64,000 bases of DNA from SLNP01 sp964568875 (GTDB lineage: Bacteria; Bacteroidota; Bacteroidia; Bacteroidales; VadinHA17), in assembly GCA_964568875.1 (NCBI GenBank), contig CAZMSH010000013.1, positions 1-64,000 on the forward strand. Direction: 5' to 3'. The notes under the pieces are model-generated. The model did no database searches, was not told the DNA's origin, and saw only the letters and a program-made list of their open reading frames with translations. Both the position numbers and the translations under genes were made by a program. Of the stretch, positions 16,988 through 27,065 are shown in pieces (the first letter of the stretch is position 1; every line of letters starts with the position of its first letter).

Positions 16988-18241
16988 ATGTTATACTACC
17001 TGTTTCAATATCTCGAAAGAATGACTGACCTGCCCGGCACGGGCCTTTTCAATTATATCTCATTCAGGGCGGCTATGGCGGTTATTACCTCTCTTCTGAT
17101 ATCGATGGTTATTGGGAAGAGGATAATCAACTATTTGCAATATAAGCAGATAGGAGAGGTTGTAAGAGATTTGGGTCTGGAAGGTCAGTACAGGAAAGAG
17201 GGAACACCCTCTATGGGAGGTGTCATCATTCTGATCTCAATTGTCATTCCTGTACTTCTGTTCGCCAAGCTTGACAATGTGTATATAATTCTTATGCTGG
17301 TAACGACTGTCTGGCTTGGGTTTGTCGGATTTCTTGACGACTACATCAAAATATTCAGAAAGAACAAGGATGGGCTGGCAGGTCGTTACAAGATTATAGC
17401 CCAGATAATTATGGGATTGGTAGTAGGTGTTACACTTTATTTCAGCGATCAGGCGGTTGTCAGGGAGATAGTTCCGGGTTCAGTTGCCGGGGAAGCTGTT
17501 GCTCCTGTCACGCAGACATATGATTTTGAAGATACAAGATATGAGTACCGCAATCTGAAAACCACGAAGACGACAATCCCCTTTGTCAAAAACAATGAAT
17601 TTGACTATGCATGGCTGGTTCCGTTTTCCAGCGAGGAGAGCAGACAACTCTGGGGTTGGTTCGTGTTTGTGATAATGGTTATTGTGGTGGTATCGGCGGT
17701 ATCAAACGGAGCCAATCTCACTGACGGACTTGATGGCCTGGCGACAGGTACTTCAGCAATAATAGGGGTTACACTGGGGGTATTTGCTTATGTTTCAGGA
17801 AATATAATCTATTCGGGGTACCTCGATATCATGTATATACCCAACAGCGGTGAACTTGTGATTTATGCCGCTGCTTTTATCGGGGCTGCAATAGGGTTCC
17901 TCTGGTACAACAGTTACCCGGCCCAGGTTTTTATGGGTGACACCGGCAGCCTGGCTTTGGGAGGCATTATAGCCGTAATGGCGATTATTTTACGAAAGGA
18001 ACTTCTTATTCCTGTTTTATGCGGGATATTCTTTGCCGAAAGTCTTTCGGTGATGATACAGGTAGTTTGGTTCAAAAGAACGAAAAGAAAATATGGTGAG
18101 GGCAGGAGAATATTTCTGATGGCACCTCTGCATCATCATTTTCAGAAGAAGGGGTATCCGGAATCAAAAATTGTGGTGAGATTCTGGATCATAGCAATAA
18201 TGCTGGCAGTTCTCAGCATAGTAACACTTAAGGTAAGATAG
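16988..18241 (+). CDS. mraY: Phospho-MurNAc-pentapeptide transferase
   Basis: Integral membrane enzyme that makes lipid I from UDP-MurNAc-pentapeptide and undecaprenyl phosphate. 417 residues with about ten helices. Catalytic aspartate motifs are GFLDDYIK near residue 117 and NLTDGLDGLA near 242, and MAPLHHHFQKKG near 377 is also present. It is longer than the 360 residues of Proteobacteria because of an insertion at about 160-210 between two helices, as is usual in Bacteroidota. Confidence 0.97.
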   Translation: MLYYLFQYLERMTDLPGTGLFNYISFRAAMAVITSLLISMVIGKRIINYLQYKQIGEVVRDLGLEGQYRKEGTPSMGGVIILISIVIPVLLFAKLDNVYIILMLVTTVWLGFVGFLDDYIKIFRKNKDGLAGRYKIIAQIIMGLVVGVTLYFSDQAVVREIVPGSVAGEAVAPVTQTYDFEDTRYEYRNLKTTKTTIPFVKNNEFDYAWLVPFSSEESRQLWGWFVFVIMVIVVVSAVSNGANLTDGLDGLATGTSAIIGVTLGVFAYVSGNIIYSGYLDIMYIPNSGELVIYAAAFIGAAIGFLWYNSYPAQVFMGDTGSLALGGIIAVMAIILRKELLIPVLCGIFFAESLSVMIQVVWFKRTKRKYGEGRRIFLMAPLHHHFQKKGYPESKIVVRFWIIAIMLAVLSIVTLKVR

Positions 18242-18262
18242 AGGAACAGGGAAGTTGCAGGG

Positions 18263-19600
18263 ATGAAGAAACGGATTGTCATATTGGGAGCAGGAGAGAG
18301 CGGCACAGGTAGTGCAGTGCTGGCACAATCCAAAGGGTTTGATGTCTTTGTTTCTGACAGCGGAAAGATCAGGGACAAGTATAAGTCTTTACTGGTATCC
18401 CGGGATATAGAGCATGAGGAAGGTATCCACACGGAAGAGAAGATATTGAATGCTTCAGAGGTCATTAAAAGTCCCGGCATTCCTGATAGTGCCCCTGTGG
18501 TTGAGTTGCTTGCACAAAGAGGTATTCCTGTTATATCTGAAATTGAGTTTGCAGGCAGGTACACCGATGCCTTGAAGATATGCATAACCGGCAGCAATGG
18601 GAAGACAACCACTACCAGCCTTATATATCACATATTGCATAAGGCCGGCCTGAGGGTAGCGATGGCCGGTAATGTAGGACACAGTTTCGCGATGTCGGTT
18701 TTTCAGGGAGGATTCGATTTTTATGTCATTGAGCTTAGCAGCTTTCAACTCGACAACATGTATGACTTCAGGGCTGATATCGCTGTTCTGATGAATATTA
18801 CCCCCGATCACCTTGACCGTTACGGTTATAAAATGCAGAATTATGTTGCCTCAAAATTCAGGATACTGAATAACCAGAGTAGTGGGCAATATTTTATCTA
18901 TTGTGCCGACGACCCTGTAATAATGGCAAAACTCGCTGAGATAAGCAGTGACGCAGTTATGCTGCCCTTTTCCATTGAAGGCGGGGAAGGTATTTCAGCC
19001 TATGTTGAGAATGAAGAACTGATACTGGAATATAACAAAAAAATCAGGCTTATGACTATGCATGACCTGGCCCTGAAAGGCCGCCACAACATCTACAATT
19101 CGCTGGCTGCAGCAATTGTAGCCAACGTACTGAACATACGGAAGGAGACCATAAGGGAGAGTCTTTCTGATTTTCAGGGCGTGGAACACCGCCTTGAGCC
19201 GGTACTGACGGTATGCGGAATCAACTTTGTCAATGACTCCAAGGCCACAAATGTCAATTCGACATGGTATGCGCTTGAATGCATGCCTGCAGACATAGTA
19301 TGGATTGCCGGAGGTATTGACAAGGGCAATGACTATACAGAGTTGTTGCCGCTTGTAAGGCAAAAGGTAAAGGCAATAGTATGCCTGGGCAAGGATAACC
19401 GTAAAATAATGAGCTCATTCGGTGATGCTGTTCCTACCATAGTGGAAGCAGGCTCTATGGATGAGGCAGTTCGGTCGGCCTATTATCTGGCTCATAAGGG
19501 CGATACTGTACTGCTCTCTCCTGCATGTGCCAGTTTTGACCTCTTCGAAAACTACGAAGACAGAGGCAGGCAGTTTAAACAGGCAGTAAGAAATCTTTAA
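18263..19600 (+). CDS. murD: UDP-MurNAc-L-alanine:D-glutamate ligase
   Basis: Mur ligase of 445 residues with an N-terminal Rossmann domain (VILGAGESGTGSAVLA), the ATP loop ITGSNGKTTTTSLIYH near residue 113, NITPDHLDRYG near 179 and the C-terminal SPACASFDLFENYEDRG block. It adds D-glutamate to UDP-MurNAc-L-alanine. 21 bases separate it from mraY and 12 from the ftsW ATG. Confidence 0.97.
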   Translation: MKKRIVILGAGESGTGSAVLAQSKGFDVFVSDSGKIRDKYKSLLVSRDIEHEEGIHTEEKILNASEVIKSPGIPDSAPVVELLAQRGIPVISEIEFAGRYTDALKICITGSNGKTTTTSLIYHILHKAGLRVAMAGNVGHSFAMSVFQGGFDFYVIELSSFQLDNMYDFRADIAVLMNITPDHLDRYGYKMQNYVASKFRILNNQSSGQYFIYCADDPVIMAKLAEISSDAVMLPFSIEGGEGISAYVENEELILEYNKKIRLMTMHDLALKGRHNIYNSLAAAIVANVLNIRKETIRESLSDFQGVEHRLEPVLTVCGINFVNDSKATNVNSTWYALECMPADIVWIAGGIDKGNDYTELLPLVRQKVKAIVCLGKDNRKIMSSFGDAVPTIVEAGSMDEAVRSAYYLAHKGDTVLLSPACASFDLFENYEDRGRQFKQAVRNL

Positions 19601-19612
19601 CTCAATCTGTTG

Positions 19613-20824
19613 ATGGGAGTCTCGAAAATAGTGAACATATTCAGGGGTGACCGCGGTATCTGGGCCATGGTTGTCCTTTTCATGTTTTACAGCCTTCTTG
19701 CAGTTTACAGTTCATCGGTAAGTGTTGCATTTACGAAATTCGGCGGCAACACCACCTATTTTCTCAGGAGCCAGTTCTTCATGCTGTTGTTCGGCCTGGT
19801 CATCATTGTCATTACCAGCCACCTCAACTACAAGATATATTCAAGTCTGGCCAATATCATTCTTATTGGTTCTATTGCCCTGCTTGTCCTGACCCTTCTT
19901 TTCGGCGTTCGCATCAACGAGGCCACTCGCTGGATAGAGATTCCCGGCACAGGTTTCAGGTTGCAGACTTCTGACCTGGCCAAGGTAGGACTTGTCATCT
20001 ATCTATCAAGGGTTTTGGCTAAATACCAGAATGAGCTCAACGACTTTGGCCTCGTAACAAGGATATTTATTGTACCCATAGCCATTGTTTGTGCCCTGAT
20101 AGTTTCAGAGAACCTTTCCACCGCGGTAATGATCTTTGGCATATGTATGATTATAATGTTTATCGGCAGGGTGCCGGTGAGGTTTCTGCTGGCCTGGTCG
20201 GGCATGGCTCTTGCCGGCATTATCCTTTTTGCCCTGGTTCTCACGGTTGTGTCGAAGGACAACAGGGTTGAAGTGTGGAAAAACAGGATAGAGGCATTTG
20301 TTAACGGAGAATCGTCACAGGCTGACAATTACCAGCTTAATCAGGCAAAGATAGCCATTTCTACCGGAGGGTTATTCGGCAAGATGCCTGGCAAGAGTGT
20401 CCAGAGGAATATGCTTCCTCAGTCTAATTCAGACTTTATTTTCGCGATCATAGTTGAGGAATATGGACTGCTTTTCGGAGCTGTTCCGCTTATTATGGCA
20501 TATCTCATTCTGCTTTACCGTGGCATAGCCATCGCCCGCAGGTGCGAAACAGCCTTCCCTGCATTCCTTGTACTGGGCCTTGTGATAATGATAGTTTTAC
20601 AGGCTATTTTAAACATGTTGGTTGCAGTGGGTCTTTTCCCGGTAACCGGCCAGACTCTTCCTCTTGTCAGCTGGGGTCGCACGTCAGTGCTGGTAATGAG
20701 CTTTTCAATAGGGGCCATTCTTGGCGTAAGCCGTATTGTAAATGCAAGAATCAGGCAGGAGGAACTGCCCGACGAGGAGAAGTCTGATAATGAATCGAGA
20801 ATATATGAACCGGCAAGGGTCTAA
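19613..20824 (+). CDS. ftsW: Septal peptidoglycan glycosyltransferase FtsW
   Basis: SEDS-family membrane glycosyltransferase, 403 residues with about ten helices. Motifs include YQLNQAKIAISTGGLFGKMP, SDFIFAIIVEEYGL and the C-terminal PVTGQTLPLVSWGRTS. The ATG at 19613 is preferred over the TTG at 19610. The 3' end overlaps the proposed murG start by 35 bases. Confidence 0.95.
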   Translation: MGVSKIVNIFRGDRGIWAMVVLFMFYSLLAVYSSSVSVAFTKFGGNTTYFLRSQFFMLLFGLVIIVITSHLNYKIYSSLANIILIGSIALLVLTLLFGVRINEATRWIEIPGTGFRLQTSDLAKVGLVIYLSRVLAKYQNELNDFGLVTRIFIVPIAIVCALIVSENLSTAVMIFGICMIIMFIGRVPVRFLLAWSGMALAGIILFALVLTVVSKDNRVEVWKNRIEAFVNGESSQADNYQLNQAKIAISTGGLFGKMPGKSVQRNMLPQSNSDFIFAIIVEEYGLLFGAVPLIMAYLILLYRGIAIARRCETAFPAFLVLGLVIMIVLQAILNMLVAVGLFPVTGQTLPLVSWGRTSVLVMSFSIGAILGVSRIVNARIRQEELPDEEKSDNESRIYEPARV

Positions 20825-21920
20825 ACATATAATAATAAGTGGCGGAGGAACCGGGGGGCATATCTTCCCGGCCATTTCCATCGCAAATGCTCTTCTGGCT
20901 ATAGACGGAACCATAAAAATACTCTTTGTGGGAGCACTCGGCAGAATGGAAATGGAGTTGGTTCCGTCAGCAGGTTACAACATTACCGGACTCCCGGTTG
21001 AGGGCCTCGACAGAAAGAGAATATTTAAAAATTTTGGTGTCGCAGCCATGGCGTTAAAGAGTCTGTCGATGGCAAGGAAGATAATTAAAGAATTCCAGCC
21101 TGACGTTGCCGTAGGCGTTGGCGGATACGCCAGCGGACCTCTTCTCTGGGCAGCAGGACAGATGAAAATTCCCACACTGCTGCAGGAGCAGAACAGCTAT
21201 GCAGGAGTTACCAACCGCATCCTTTCAAGAAGGGCATCAGTAATTTGTGTTGCCTACAAGGGGATGGAAAAGTACTTTCCAGCAGAAAAGATACTGCTGA
21301 CGGGTAATCCGGTAAGAAGCACCTACTCAGACCTTGACAGGCTCCGCCCTGAAGCATTGAGATTTTTCAACCTGGATGGCAGTAAGCCGGTTGCCCTGGT
21401 ATTGGGAGGTTCTCTGGGGGCAGGATCGGTTAACAACGCACTTATTGAAAACCCTGAAGGTTTCAAAAGAATCGGTGTTGACTGGATATGGCAGACAGGA
21501 AAAAATTACTTCGGGAAGGTCAACTCAGCAGTTATTTCAGGAGAACTGAATAACATACAGGTAAGAAGTTTTATTGACCGGATGGACCTTGCGTATGCAG
21601 CTGCAGACATGATCATTTCACGATCGGGGGCCGGTACAATATCTGAGCTTTGCCTGGTGGGTAAACCTGTAATACTTATTCCCTCACCGAATGTTGCCGA
21701 AGACCATCAGACCAAAAATGCGATGTCACTGGTTGGTGAGGGTGCGGCAGTGCTGCTCGCTGACAGCGATGTAATGCCTCGCCTGATCGACATTGTCTCA
21801 GGCCTTGCTTCAGACAATTTAAAGAGAGAGACCTTGTCAGAGAATATCAGGAAGCTGGCCCTGCCCGGCTCAGCATCACTGATTGCATCGGAAATAATTA
21901 AACTGGCGGAAGAGAGATGA
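20790..21920 (+). CDS. murG: UDP-GlcNAc:lipid I N-acetylglucosaminyltransferase
   Basis: Peripheral membrane GT28 enzyme that converts lipid I to lipid II. 376 residues from ATG 20790. It has the N-terminal glycine loop SGGGTGGHIFPA, VGVGGYASGP, LLQEQNSYAGVTNR and the C-terminal donor site SRSGAGTISEL. The start at 20790 is chosen because a purine-rich AGGAG lies ten bases upstream and the glycine loop then falls near residue 13; ATG 20805 is an alternative, and the longer frame to 20742 overlaps ftsW by 83 bases. Confidence 0.95.
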   Translation: MNREYMNRQGSKHIIISGGGTGGHIFPAISIANALLAIDGTIKILFVGALGRMEMELVPSAGYNITGLPVEGLDRKRIFKNFGVAAMALKSLSMARKIIKEFQPDVAVGVGGYASGPLLWAAGQMKIPTLLQEQNSYAGVTNRILSRRASVICVAYKGMEKYFPAEKILLTGNPVRSTYSDLDRLRPEALRFFNLDGSKPVALVLGGSLGAGSVNNALIENPEGFKRIGVDWIWQTGKNYFGKVNSAVISGELNNIQVRSFIDRMDLAYAAADMIISRSGAGTISELCLVGKPVILIPSPNVAEDHQTKNAMSLVGEGAAVLLADSDVMPRLIDIVSGLASDNLKRETLSENIRKLALPGSASLIASEIIKLAEER

Positions 21921-23311
21921 TAAATGGCAGAGAGGTAAGAAGGATATATTTTGTCGGTATCGGCGGCATAGGCATGAGTGCCCTGGCAAGGTATTTTCTT
22001 GCCGGAGGGTATGAGGTGGCCGGATATGACCGCAGCGGCAGCGACCTTACCGATGAGCTGATAAAGGAAGGCTGCCGTATATCCTTTACGGATGATCCTG
22101 ACACTCTGCCGGAACAATACAGCACTACCGGCTTGTCCGGTGAGGTTGTTGTAATTTATACACCTGCAATACCAGCCACCAACAAGATACTTGCGTGGTT
22201 CAGGCTAAATGGATATGCTATCTACAAGCGCTCCGAGATTCTTGGTTCCATCTCAGAAAAGACCGATACACTTGCTGTTGCCGGCACACATGGAAAAACT
22301 ACTGTTTCGACCATTCTGGCCCACCTGCTCAAGATGTCGCATGTCGATTGTACTGCTTTTCTGGGAGGTATATCGAAGAATTACAACTCAAACCTTATAA
22401 CAGGGGAGAGCCGGTATACAGTCATGGAGGCTGACGAGTTTGACAGGTCGTTCCTGCGGCTGAAACCGCTCGTCGCAGTAATAACCAGCGCTGATGCCGA
22501 CCATCTTGATGTCTATGGCGATCTCAATTCAATGCTCGAGGGTTATAATCAGTTTTGCAGCCTGGTACGTCCGGGTGGCTATCTGATAGTAAATAAAAAT
22601 ATCGAACCGGTGATAGTGAGGCAGCCCGACATAGGATACTTTACTTACGGCCTTGATGAAGTTGCCGATTATTCTGCAATAAATGTTGTTGCCGATGAAC
22701 ACTTCTACAGGTTTGATCTGAAGACGCCCTCAGGTGTATATAGAGATCTACACTTTTCCTTTCCCGGAGTCATAAATGTGGAAAATGCTGTTGCCGCATG
22801 CGCTGCGGCATTGCTGAGTGGTGTAATGATTGAAGAGATACGGAAGGCCCTGATATGCTTCAGAGGAGTAAAGCGAAGATTTGACATTAGGATCACCCTC
22901 CCCGATATAATCTACATTGATGACTATGCGCATCATCCGGTAGAGATTAGAGCTTTTATCAGTTCCATAAGGGCCCAGTATCCCGGCAGGAAGATAACAG
23001 GCGTTTTTCAACCTCATCTTTTCACCAGAACACGCGATCATGCTGTAGCTTTTGCTGAGGTTCTCGACTTGCTGGAAAATGTTATTCTCATGCCTGTTTA
23101 TCCGGCACGCGAAGAACCGATTCCCGGAATAGGTTCTGAGATTATAGTGAAGGCGATGAAGAACAGTAATGTGCAGATAGTTGATTCTGCGAGAGTGGTT
23201 GAGTCGGTAAAATTTGACCATACCGATATACTGCTTACTATCGGGGCCGGAGATATCGACAGGCTTGTAAAACCTTTTGAAGAAAAAATTAGAAAGCTGT
23301 ACGGACGGTGA
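21917..23311 (+). CDS. murC: UDP-MurNAc:L-alanine ligase
   Basis: First Mur ligase of the pathway, 464 residues. It has an N-terminal IYFVGIGGIGMSALA motif, the ATP loop VAGTHGKTTVSTILAH near residue 118, MEADEFDRSFL and the DYAHHPVEIRA block near 336. The ATG overlaps the murG stop (ATGA), and its own stop overlaps the ftsQ GTG (GTGA). Confidence 0.97.
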   Translation: MINGREVRRIYFVGIGGIGMSALARYFLAGGYEVAGYDRSGSDLTDELIKEGCRISFTDDPDTLPEQYSTTGLSGEVVVIYTPAIPATNKILAWFRLNGYAIYKRSEILGSISEKTDTLAVAGTHGKTTVSTILAHLLKMSHVDCTAFLGGISKNYNSNLITGESRYTVMEADEFDRSFLRLKPLVAVITSADADHLDVYGDLNSMLEGYNQFCSLVRPGGYLIVNKNIEPVIVRQPDIGYFTYGLDEVADYSAINVVADEHFYRFDLKTPSGVYRDLHFSFPGVINVENAVAACAAALLSGVMIEEIRKALICFRGVKRRFDIRITLPDIIYIDDYAHHPVEIRAFISSIRAQYPGRKITGVFQPHLFTRTRDHAVAFAEVLDLLENVILMPVYPAREEPIPGIGSEIIVKAMKNSNVQIVDSARVVESVKFDHTDILLTIGAGDIDRLVKPFEEKIRKLYGR

Positions 23312-24084
23312 AGAGGATTTATAAAATACTGCTTTTGATACCGCTGCTATATATAGTGGTGATGCCGTTCTGGTTCAGGCATACTTCGGGTAGTACTGCC
23401 TGCGGTGAGCTGAATATAATTATCACTGATTCAAGCGACTACAGATTCGTCAATGAGCAGCAGATACGCGACAGGATTTACAGCGGATCTGTAAGGTTTG
23501 CCGGTATTCCGGTTGCTGATGTAAATCTTGAGGAATTGGAGAACCACATTGGCTCAATACATGAATTAAACAGAACAGAAGCCTATATTACTATAGACGG
23601 GTCACTTCATATTGAAGTCAGTCAGAGAAGACCGGTGCTGCGTGTTCAGTCATCTTCGGGTTCGGAATACTATATCGACGATGAGGGGTATGTCATGAAA
23701 AAGAGAGGGCTCTATCCGCCCAGGGTTCATATTGCAGGAGGGAAGATAGACATCCGTGAGGGTTATATTTCCGGCTCGAGGATAGGAGACCCGGGCATGC
23801 CTTCAATTCTGAATGACCTGTTCGACCTGGTTGTTTATCTCAGAAATAATCAGTTGTGGTCTGCATTGATCGACCAGATTGAAATAGACAATTCAGGTGA
23901 TATCATACTTATTCCCCGTACCGGGGGACACAAGATTGTTATCGGCGACTCTGAAAACCTTGATAGGAAGATGAACACTCTTGACGCTTTTTACAAGCAG
24001 GTGCTCCCTGCAGCCGGTTGGGACACTTACAGTTTAATAAACCTTAAATATGAAGGCCAGTTAATAGCCAGGAAGAAAAAATAG
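23308..24084 (+). CDS. ftsQ: Cell division protein FtsQ
   Basis: 258 residues with a short cytoplasmic tail, one membrane helix (about 4-22) and a periplasmic POTRA/FtsQ region (DYRFVNEQQIRDRIYSG, then EAYITIDGSLHIEVSQRRPV and a conserved YYIDDEGYVM). FtsQ ties the early Z-ring to the FtsL-containing late complex. The start codon is GTG, overlapping the murC stop. Confidence 0.92.
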   Translation: MKRIYKILLLIPLLYIVVMPFWFRHTSGSTACGELNIIITDSSDYRFVNEQQIRDRIYSGSVRFAGIPVADVNLEELENHIGSIHELNRTEAYITIDGSLHIEVSQRRPVLRVQSSSGSEYYIDDEGYVMKKRGLYPPRVHIAGGKIDIREGYISGSRIGDPGMPSILNDLFDLVVYLRNNQLWSALIDQIEIDNSGDIILIPRTGGHKIVIGDSENLDRKMNTLDAFYKQVLPAAGWDTYSLINLKYEGQLIARKKK

Positions 24085-24109
24085 GATCAACGACAATAAA
24101 TTTTCAGTT

Positions 24110-25453
24110 ATGAGCAGTAAAGAAAATTATGTAGCAGCTATCGACATCGGCACAACGAAGATTGTGGCAATTGTCGGAAAAAGGAACGACCTTGGAAACA
24201 TTGAGATCCTGGGTCTTAGCAAGGCACCTTCTCTGGGCGTGAGGAGAGGCGTGGTGCAGAACATTGAGGAGACCGTCAACGCTATTCAGAAGACCGTCGA
24301 TGATGTTCAAAACCGTTCAGGGATCAGCTTCAGCGAGGTCTTTGTCGGGATAGCAGGTCAACATATCAAGAGTATGCGGAGCCGCGGATACATTAACAGG
24401 GAGCGCCCTGATGATGAGATTACACGTGATGATGTTTACCGGTTGGTTGAAGACATGTACAATATTCCCATTGAGATAGGTGAGGAGATAATACATGTTC
24501 TTCCACAGAGTTTTATCGTTGACGGTGAGACAGGTATCAACAACCCGGTTGGTATGTGTGGCCGGAGACTTGAGGCAAATTTCCATATTGTTATCGGCCA
24601 GGTATCTTCGGCAAAGAATATTGACAGGTGTATCAGAAGATGTGGTCTGACTGTCAAGGACCTGATACTTGAGCCTCTGGCTTCCTCCGAGGCGGTCCTG
24701 ACCGATGAAGAGAAAGAGGCTGGTGTTGTGCTAATCGATATTGGAGGCGGCACTACCGATGTGGCTATCTATCACGACAATATTATCAGGCATACTGCGG
24801 TAATCCCTTTCGGAGGTAATGTCGTCACCAACGACATCAAGGAGGGTTGTTCAATTCTTAATAAATATGCCGAGGCTCTCAAGGTTCAGTATGGTTCGGC
24901 CCTGGGTGACATAGCCCCTGAAGATAAAGTGGTTTCGATACCGGGCATAGCAGGAAGGGAGCCAAAGGAAATCTCCTTCAAGAGCCTGGCTTATATTATC
25001 CAGTCAAGGATGGAAGAGATACTTGACGCTGTCAATTTTGAGATACAGTTGTCGGGTTACAGCGACAAGCTTGCCGCCGGCGCAGTAATAACCGGGGGGG
25101 GAGCCATGCTGAAGAACCTGCCCCAGCTGGTAAGATTCAAGACTGCAATGGATGTCAGGATTGGTTATCCTAACGAACACCTGCACGGAGAGGCCCGCAA
25201 TGAGATCAACCAGCCCATGTTTGCAACCAGTGTCGGCCTGATAATGAAAGGTTTTGAATACCTTGAAAATCACCATGAAGACTTTGGAGCCGGAAAGACC
25301 GATGAGAGGAGAAAAGAGGCAGTTCCTGTTTCTGATGAGCACGATGACTTTTCAGGAGATGAAGTGAACAGCAACAGAAACTCGATAATGCACAAAATTA
25401 AAGAGGCGCTCAACAGTCTCTTCGAAATAAGTGATCATGATATAAGCCGGTAG
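24110..25453 (+). CDS. ftsA: Cell division protein FtsA
   Basis: Actin-like ATPase, 447 residues, that tethers FtsZ to the membrane. It shows the phosphate-1 loop AAIDIGTTKIVAIVG at the N-terminus, the SHS2/1C domain, phosphate-2 IDIGGGTTDVAIY near residue 207, and the adenosine motif GAVITGGGAML near 324. The C-terminal amphipathic helix (about 430-447, IKEALNSLFEIS) is the predicted membrane-targeting sequence. Confidence 0.97.
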   Translation: MSSKENYVAAIDIGTTKIVAIVGKRNDLGNIEILGLSKAPSLGVRRGVVQNIEETVNAIQKTVDDVQNRSGISFSEVFVGIAGQHIKSMRSRGYINRERPDDEITRDDVYRLVEDMYNIPIEIGEEIIHVLPQSFIVDGETGINNPVGMCGRRLEANFHIVIGQVSSAKNIDRCIRRCGLTVKDLILEPLASSEAVLTDEEKEAGVVLIDIGGGTTDVAIYHDNIIRHTAVIPFGGNVVTNDIKEGCSILNKYAEALKVQYGSALGDIAPEDKVVSIPGIAGREPKEISFKSLAYIIQSRMEEILDAVNFEIQLSGYSDKLAAGAVITGGGAMLKNLPQLVRFKTAMDVRIGYPNEHLHGEARNEINQPMFATSVGLIMKGFEYLENHHEDFGAGKTDERRKEAVPVSDEHDDFSGDEVNSNRNSIMHKIKEALNSLFEISDHDISR

Positions 25454-25457
25454 AGCT

Positions 25458-26987
25458 ATGAAGACCCCATATGACATACTGTTTAACAAAAAACCCAAAA
25501 CCATGGAGACAGAGATAATGAATTTCGATCTTCCGGTTGAGAGGTCTTCCATCATCAAAGTACTAGGCATTGGTGGGGGTGGTAATAATGCTGTCAATCA
25601 CATGCTTGAGCGTGGTATTAAGGATGTGAACTTTGTGATATGCAATACTGACCAGCAGGCCCTGGCGGGAAGTCCTGTCCCCCTGAAAGTGCAACTGGGG
25701 GAATCGCTTACGGAAGGCAGAGGCGCAGGCAGTAAGCCTGACATAGGAAGACAGGCCGCGATTGAGAACCTCGAAGATGTTATGAGTACTCTTTCGGGCA
25801 ACACCAAAATGGTATTCTTAACTACCGGTCTTGGTGGAGGAACAGGCACGGGAGCCGCCCCTGTAATTGCCAAAGCCTGTCGTGAGGCAGGCTACCTTAC
25901 TATTGCTGTCGTGACAATCCCTTTCAGATCGGAGGGTAAGGTGAGAATATCTCACGCCATAAAGGGCATAGAGGAATTGAAAGGTAATGTTGACTCACTG
26001 CTTGTGATTAACAATGAAAAGCTTCGCGATATATATGGTGATCAGACTGTTTCGGTAGCATTTGAAAAGGCTGATGATGTTCTGGCAACGGCAGTGAAGG
26101 GAATAGCAGAAATAATAACCGTAACCGGATATATCAACGTCGATTTTGCTGATGTTGAGACCGTAATGAAAGACTCAGGCGTTGCTGTAATGGGAATGGG
26201 CAGGGCTTCAGGCGAAGAGAGGGCTAAGTCAGCTATTGAGGCTGCACTCAATTCCCCGCTGCTCGACTCAAGTGATATCACCGGAGCAAAAAGTATTCTC
26301 ATTAACATTACATCGGGTACGGGTGAATCGGAGATTACCATGGATGAGCTGGGGGAGATAACCGATTATATGTATGCCGTGGCTGCTGACGATGCGCTTA
26401 TAATAAGGGGCTTATCAAAAGATCCCGCTCTGGGCGATGAGATAAGTGTAATAGTTATTGCAACTGCTTTCGAATCAAAAAACGCTATTGATCTTTACAA
26501 GCAGCCTGCTGCCGAAAAGCAGACGGTAGTACTGAACACTGCAAAACCTGCTGCTCAGGCAAGGCCGGCTTCTGAAGAGCACAGTCAGAGCTTTGCCGTC
26601 TCAGAAAAGGGCAGTATTGTAATAGACGTTGGAAGCGATAAAGGCCAGGGCCGACTTAATTTTGGCACTGAATTCAGGGAAGAGGCTGCTGATACCAGTG
26701 CTGAGACGAGCAAGCCTTCATCGTCGCAAGCAGACGGCAGGAAAAAGATTGAAAAGATCAGGGAGATACAGGCGATGATGCATAAGGATGGTCTGACAAG
26801 CAAAACCATGAGTGACAACATTGACAGTTTTGAGGATGTTCCTGCCTATGTGAGGAGAAACATCCCGCTGTCACGTCTGGAGGGAACAAAGGGTTCCAAA
26901 GTGTCAAAGCTTACCCTTTCGACAGATGAAAACCAGCAGCCTGTAATAAGGGAGAACAATGCCTATCTTAATGATAATGTCGATTGA
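25458..26987 (+). CDS. ftsZ: Cell division GTPase FtsZ
   Basis: Tubulin-like GTPase, 509 residues. The nucleotide loop GIGGGGNNAVNHM is near residue 36, the tubulin signature GGGTGTGAAP near 128, and the T7 loop NVDFADVETVM near 227. A variable linker (about 345-455) precedes the C-terminal conserved peptide with PAYVRRNIPL and the terminal NNAYLNDNVD that Bacteroidota FtsZ proteins share. The start is uncertain: ATG 25458, 4 bases after ftsA, adds a 15-residue leader not typical of homologues; ATG 25503 or 25518 would match them better. Confidence 0.97.
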   Translation: MKTPYDILFNKKPKTMETEIMNFDLPVERSSIIKVLGIGGGGNNAVNHMLERGIKDVNFVICNTDQQALAGSPVPLKVQLGESLTEGRGAGSKPDIGRQAAIENLEDVMSTLSGNTKMVFLTTGLGGGTGTGAAPVIAKACREAGYLTIAVVTIPFRSEGKVRISHAIKGIEELKGNVDSLLVINNEKLRDIYGDQTVSVAFEKADDVLATAVKGIAEIITVTGYINVDFADVETVMKDSGVAVMGMGRASGEERAKSAIEAALNSPLLDSSDITGAKSILINITSGTGESEITMDELGEITDYMYAVAADDALIIRGLSKDPALGDEISVIVIATAFESKNAIDLYKQPAAEKQTVVLNTAKPAAQARPASEEHSQSFAVSEKGSIVIDVGSDKGQGRLNFGTEFREEAADTSAETSKPSSSQADGRKKIEKIREIQAMMHKDGLTSKTMSDNIDSFEDVPAYVRRNIPLSRLEGTKGSKVSKLTLSTDENQQPVIRENNAYLNDNVD

Positions 26988-27018
26988 CAGATTTTAATTT
27001 TACTGCTCAACTTTGTCA

Positions 27019-27047
27019 GGCGTAGCATTTTGCTACGCCTCTTTTTT
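27019..27047 (+). terminator. Rho-independent terminator of the dcw operon
   Basis: Perfect 9-bp stem (GGCGTAGCA / TGCTACGCC) with a 3-base loop, then TC and six T. It follows ftsZ by 31 bases and ends the operon. Confidence 0.92.
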
Positions 27048-27051
27048 CATC

Positions 27052-27059
27052 TATATTTG
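27052..27059 (+). promoter_or_regulatory. -7 element for porin gene
   Basis: TATATTTG, a perfect TAnnTTTG, begins 5 bases after the T-run of the ftsZ terminator and ends 6 bases before the porin ATG. It rules out the in-frame TTG at 27030 as the start. Confidence 0.65.
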
Positions 27060-27065
27060 CTCCTC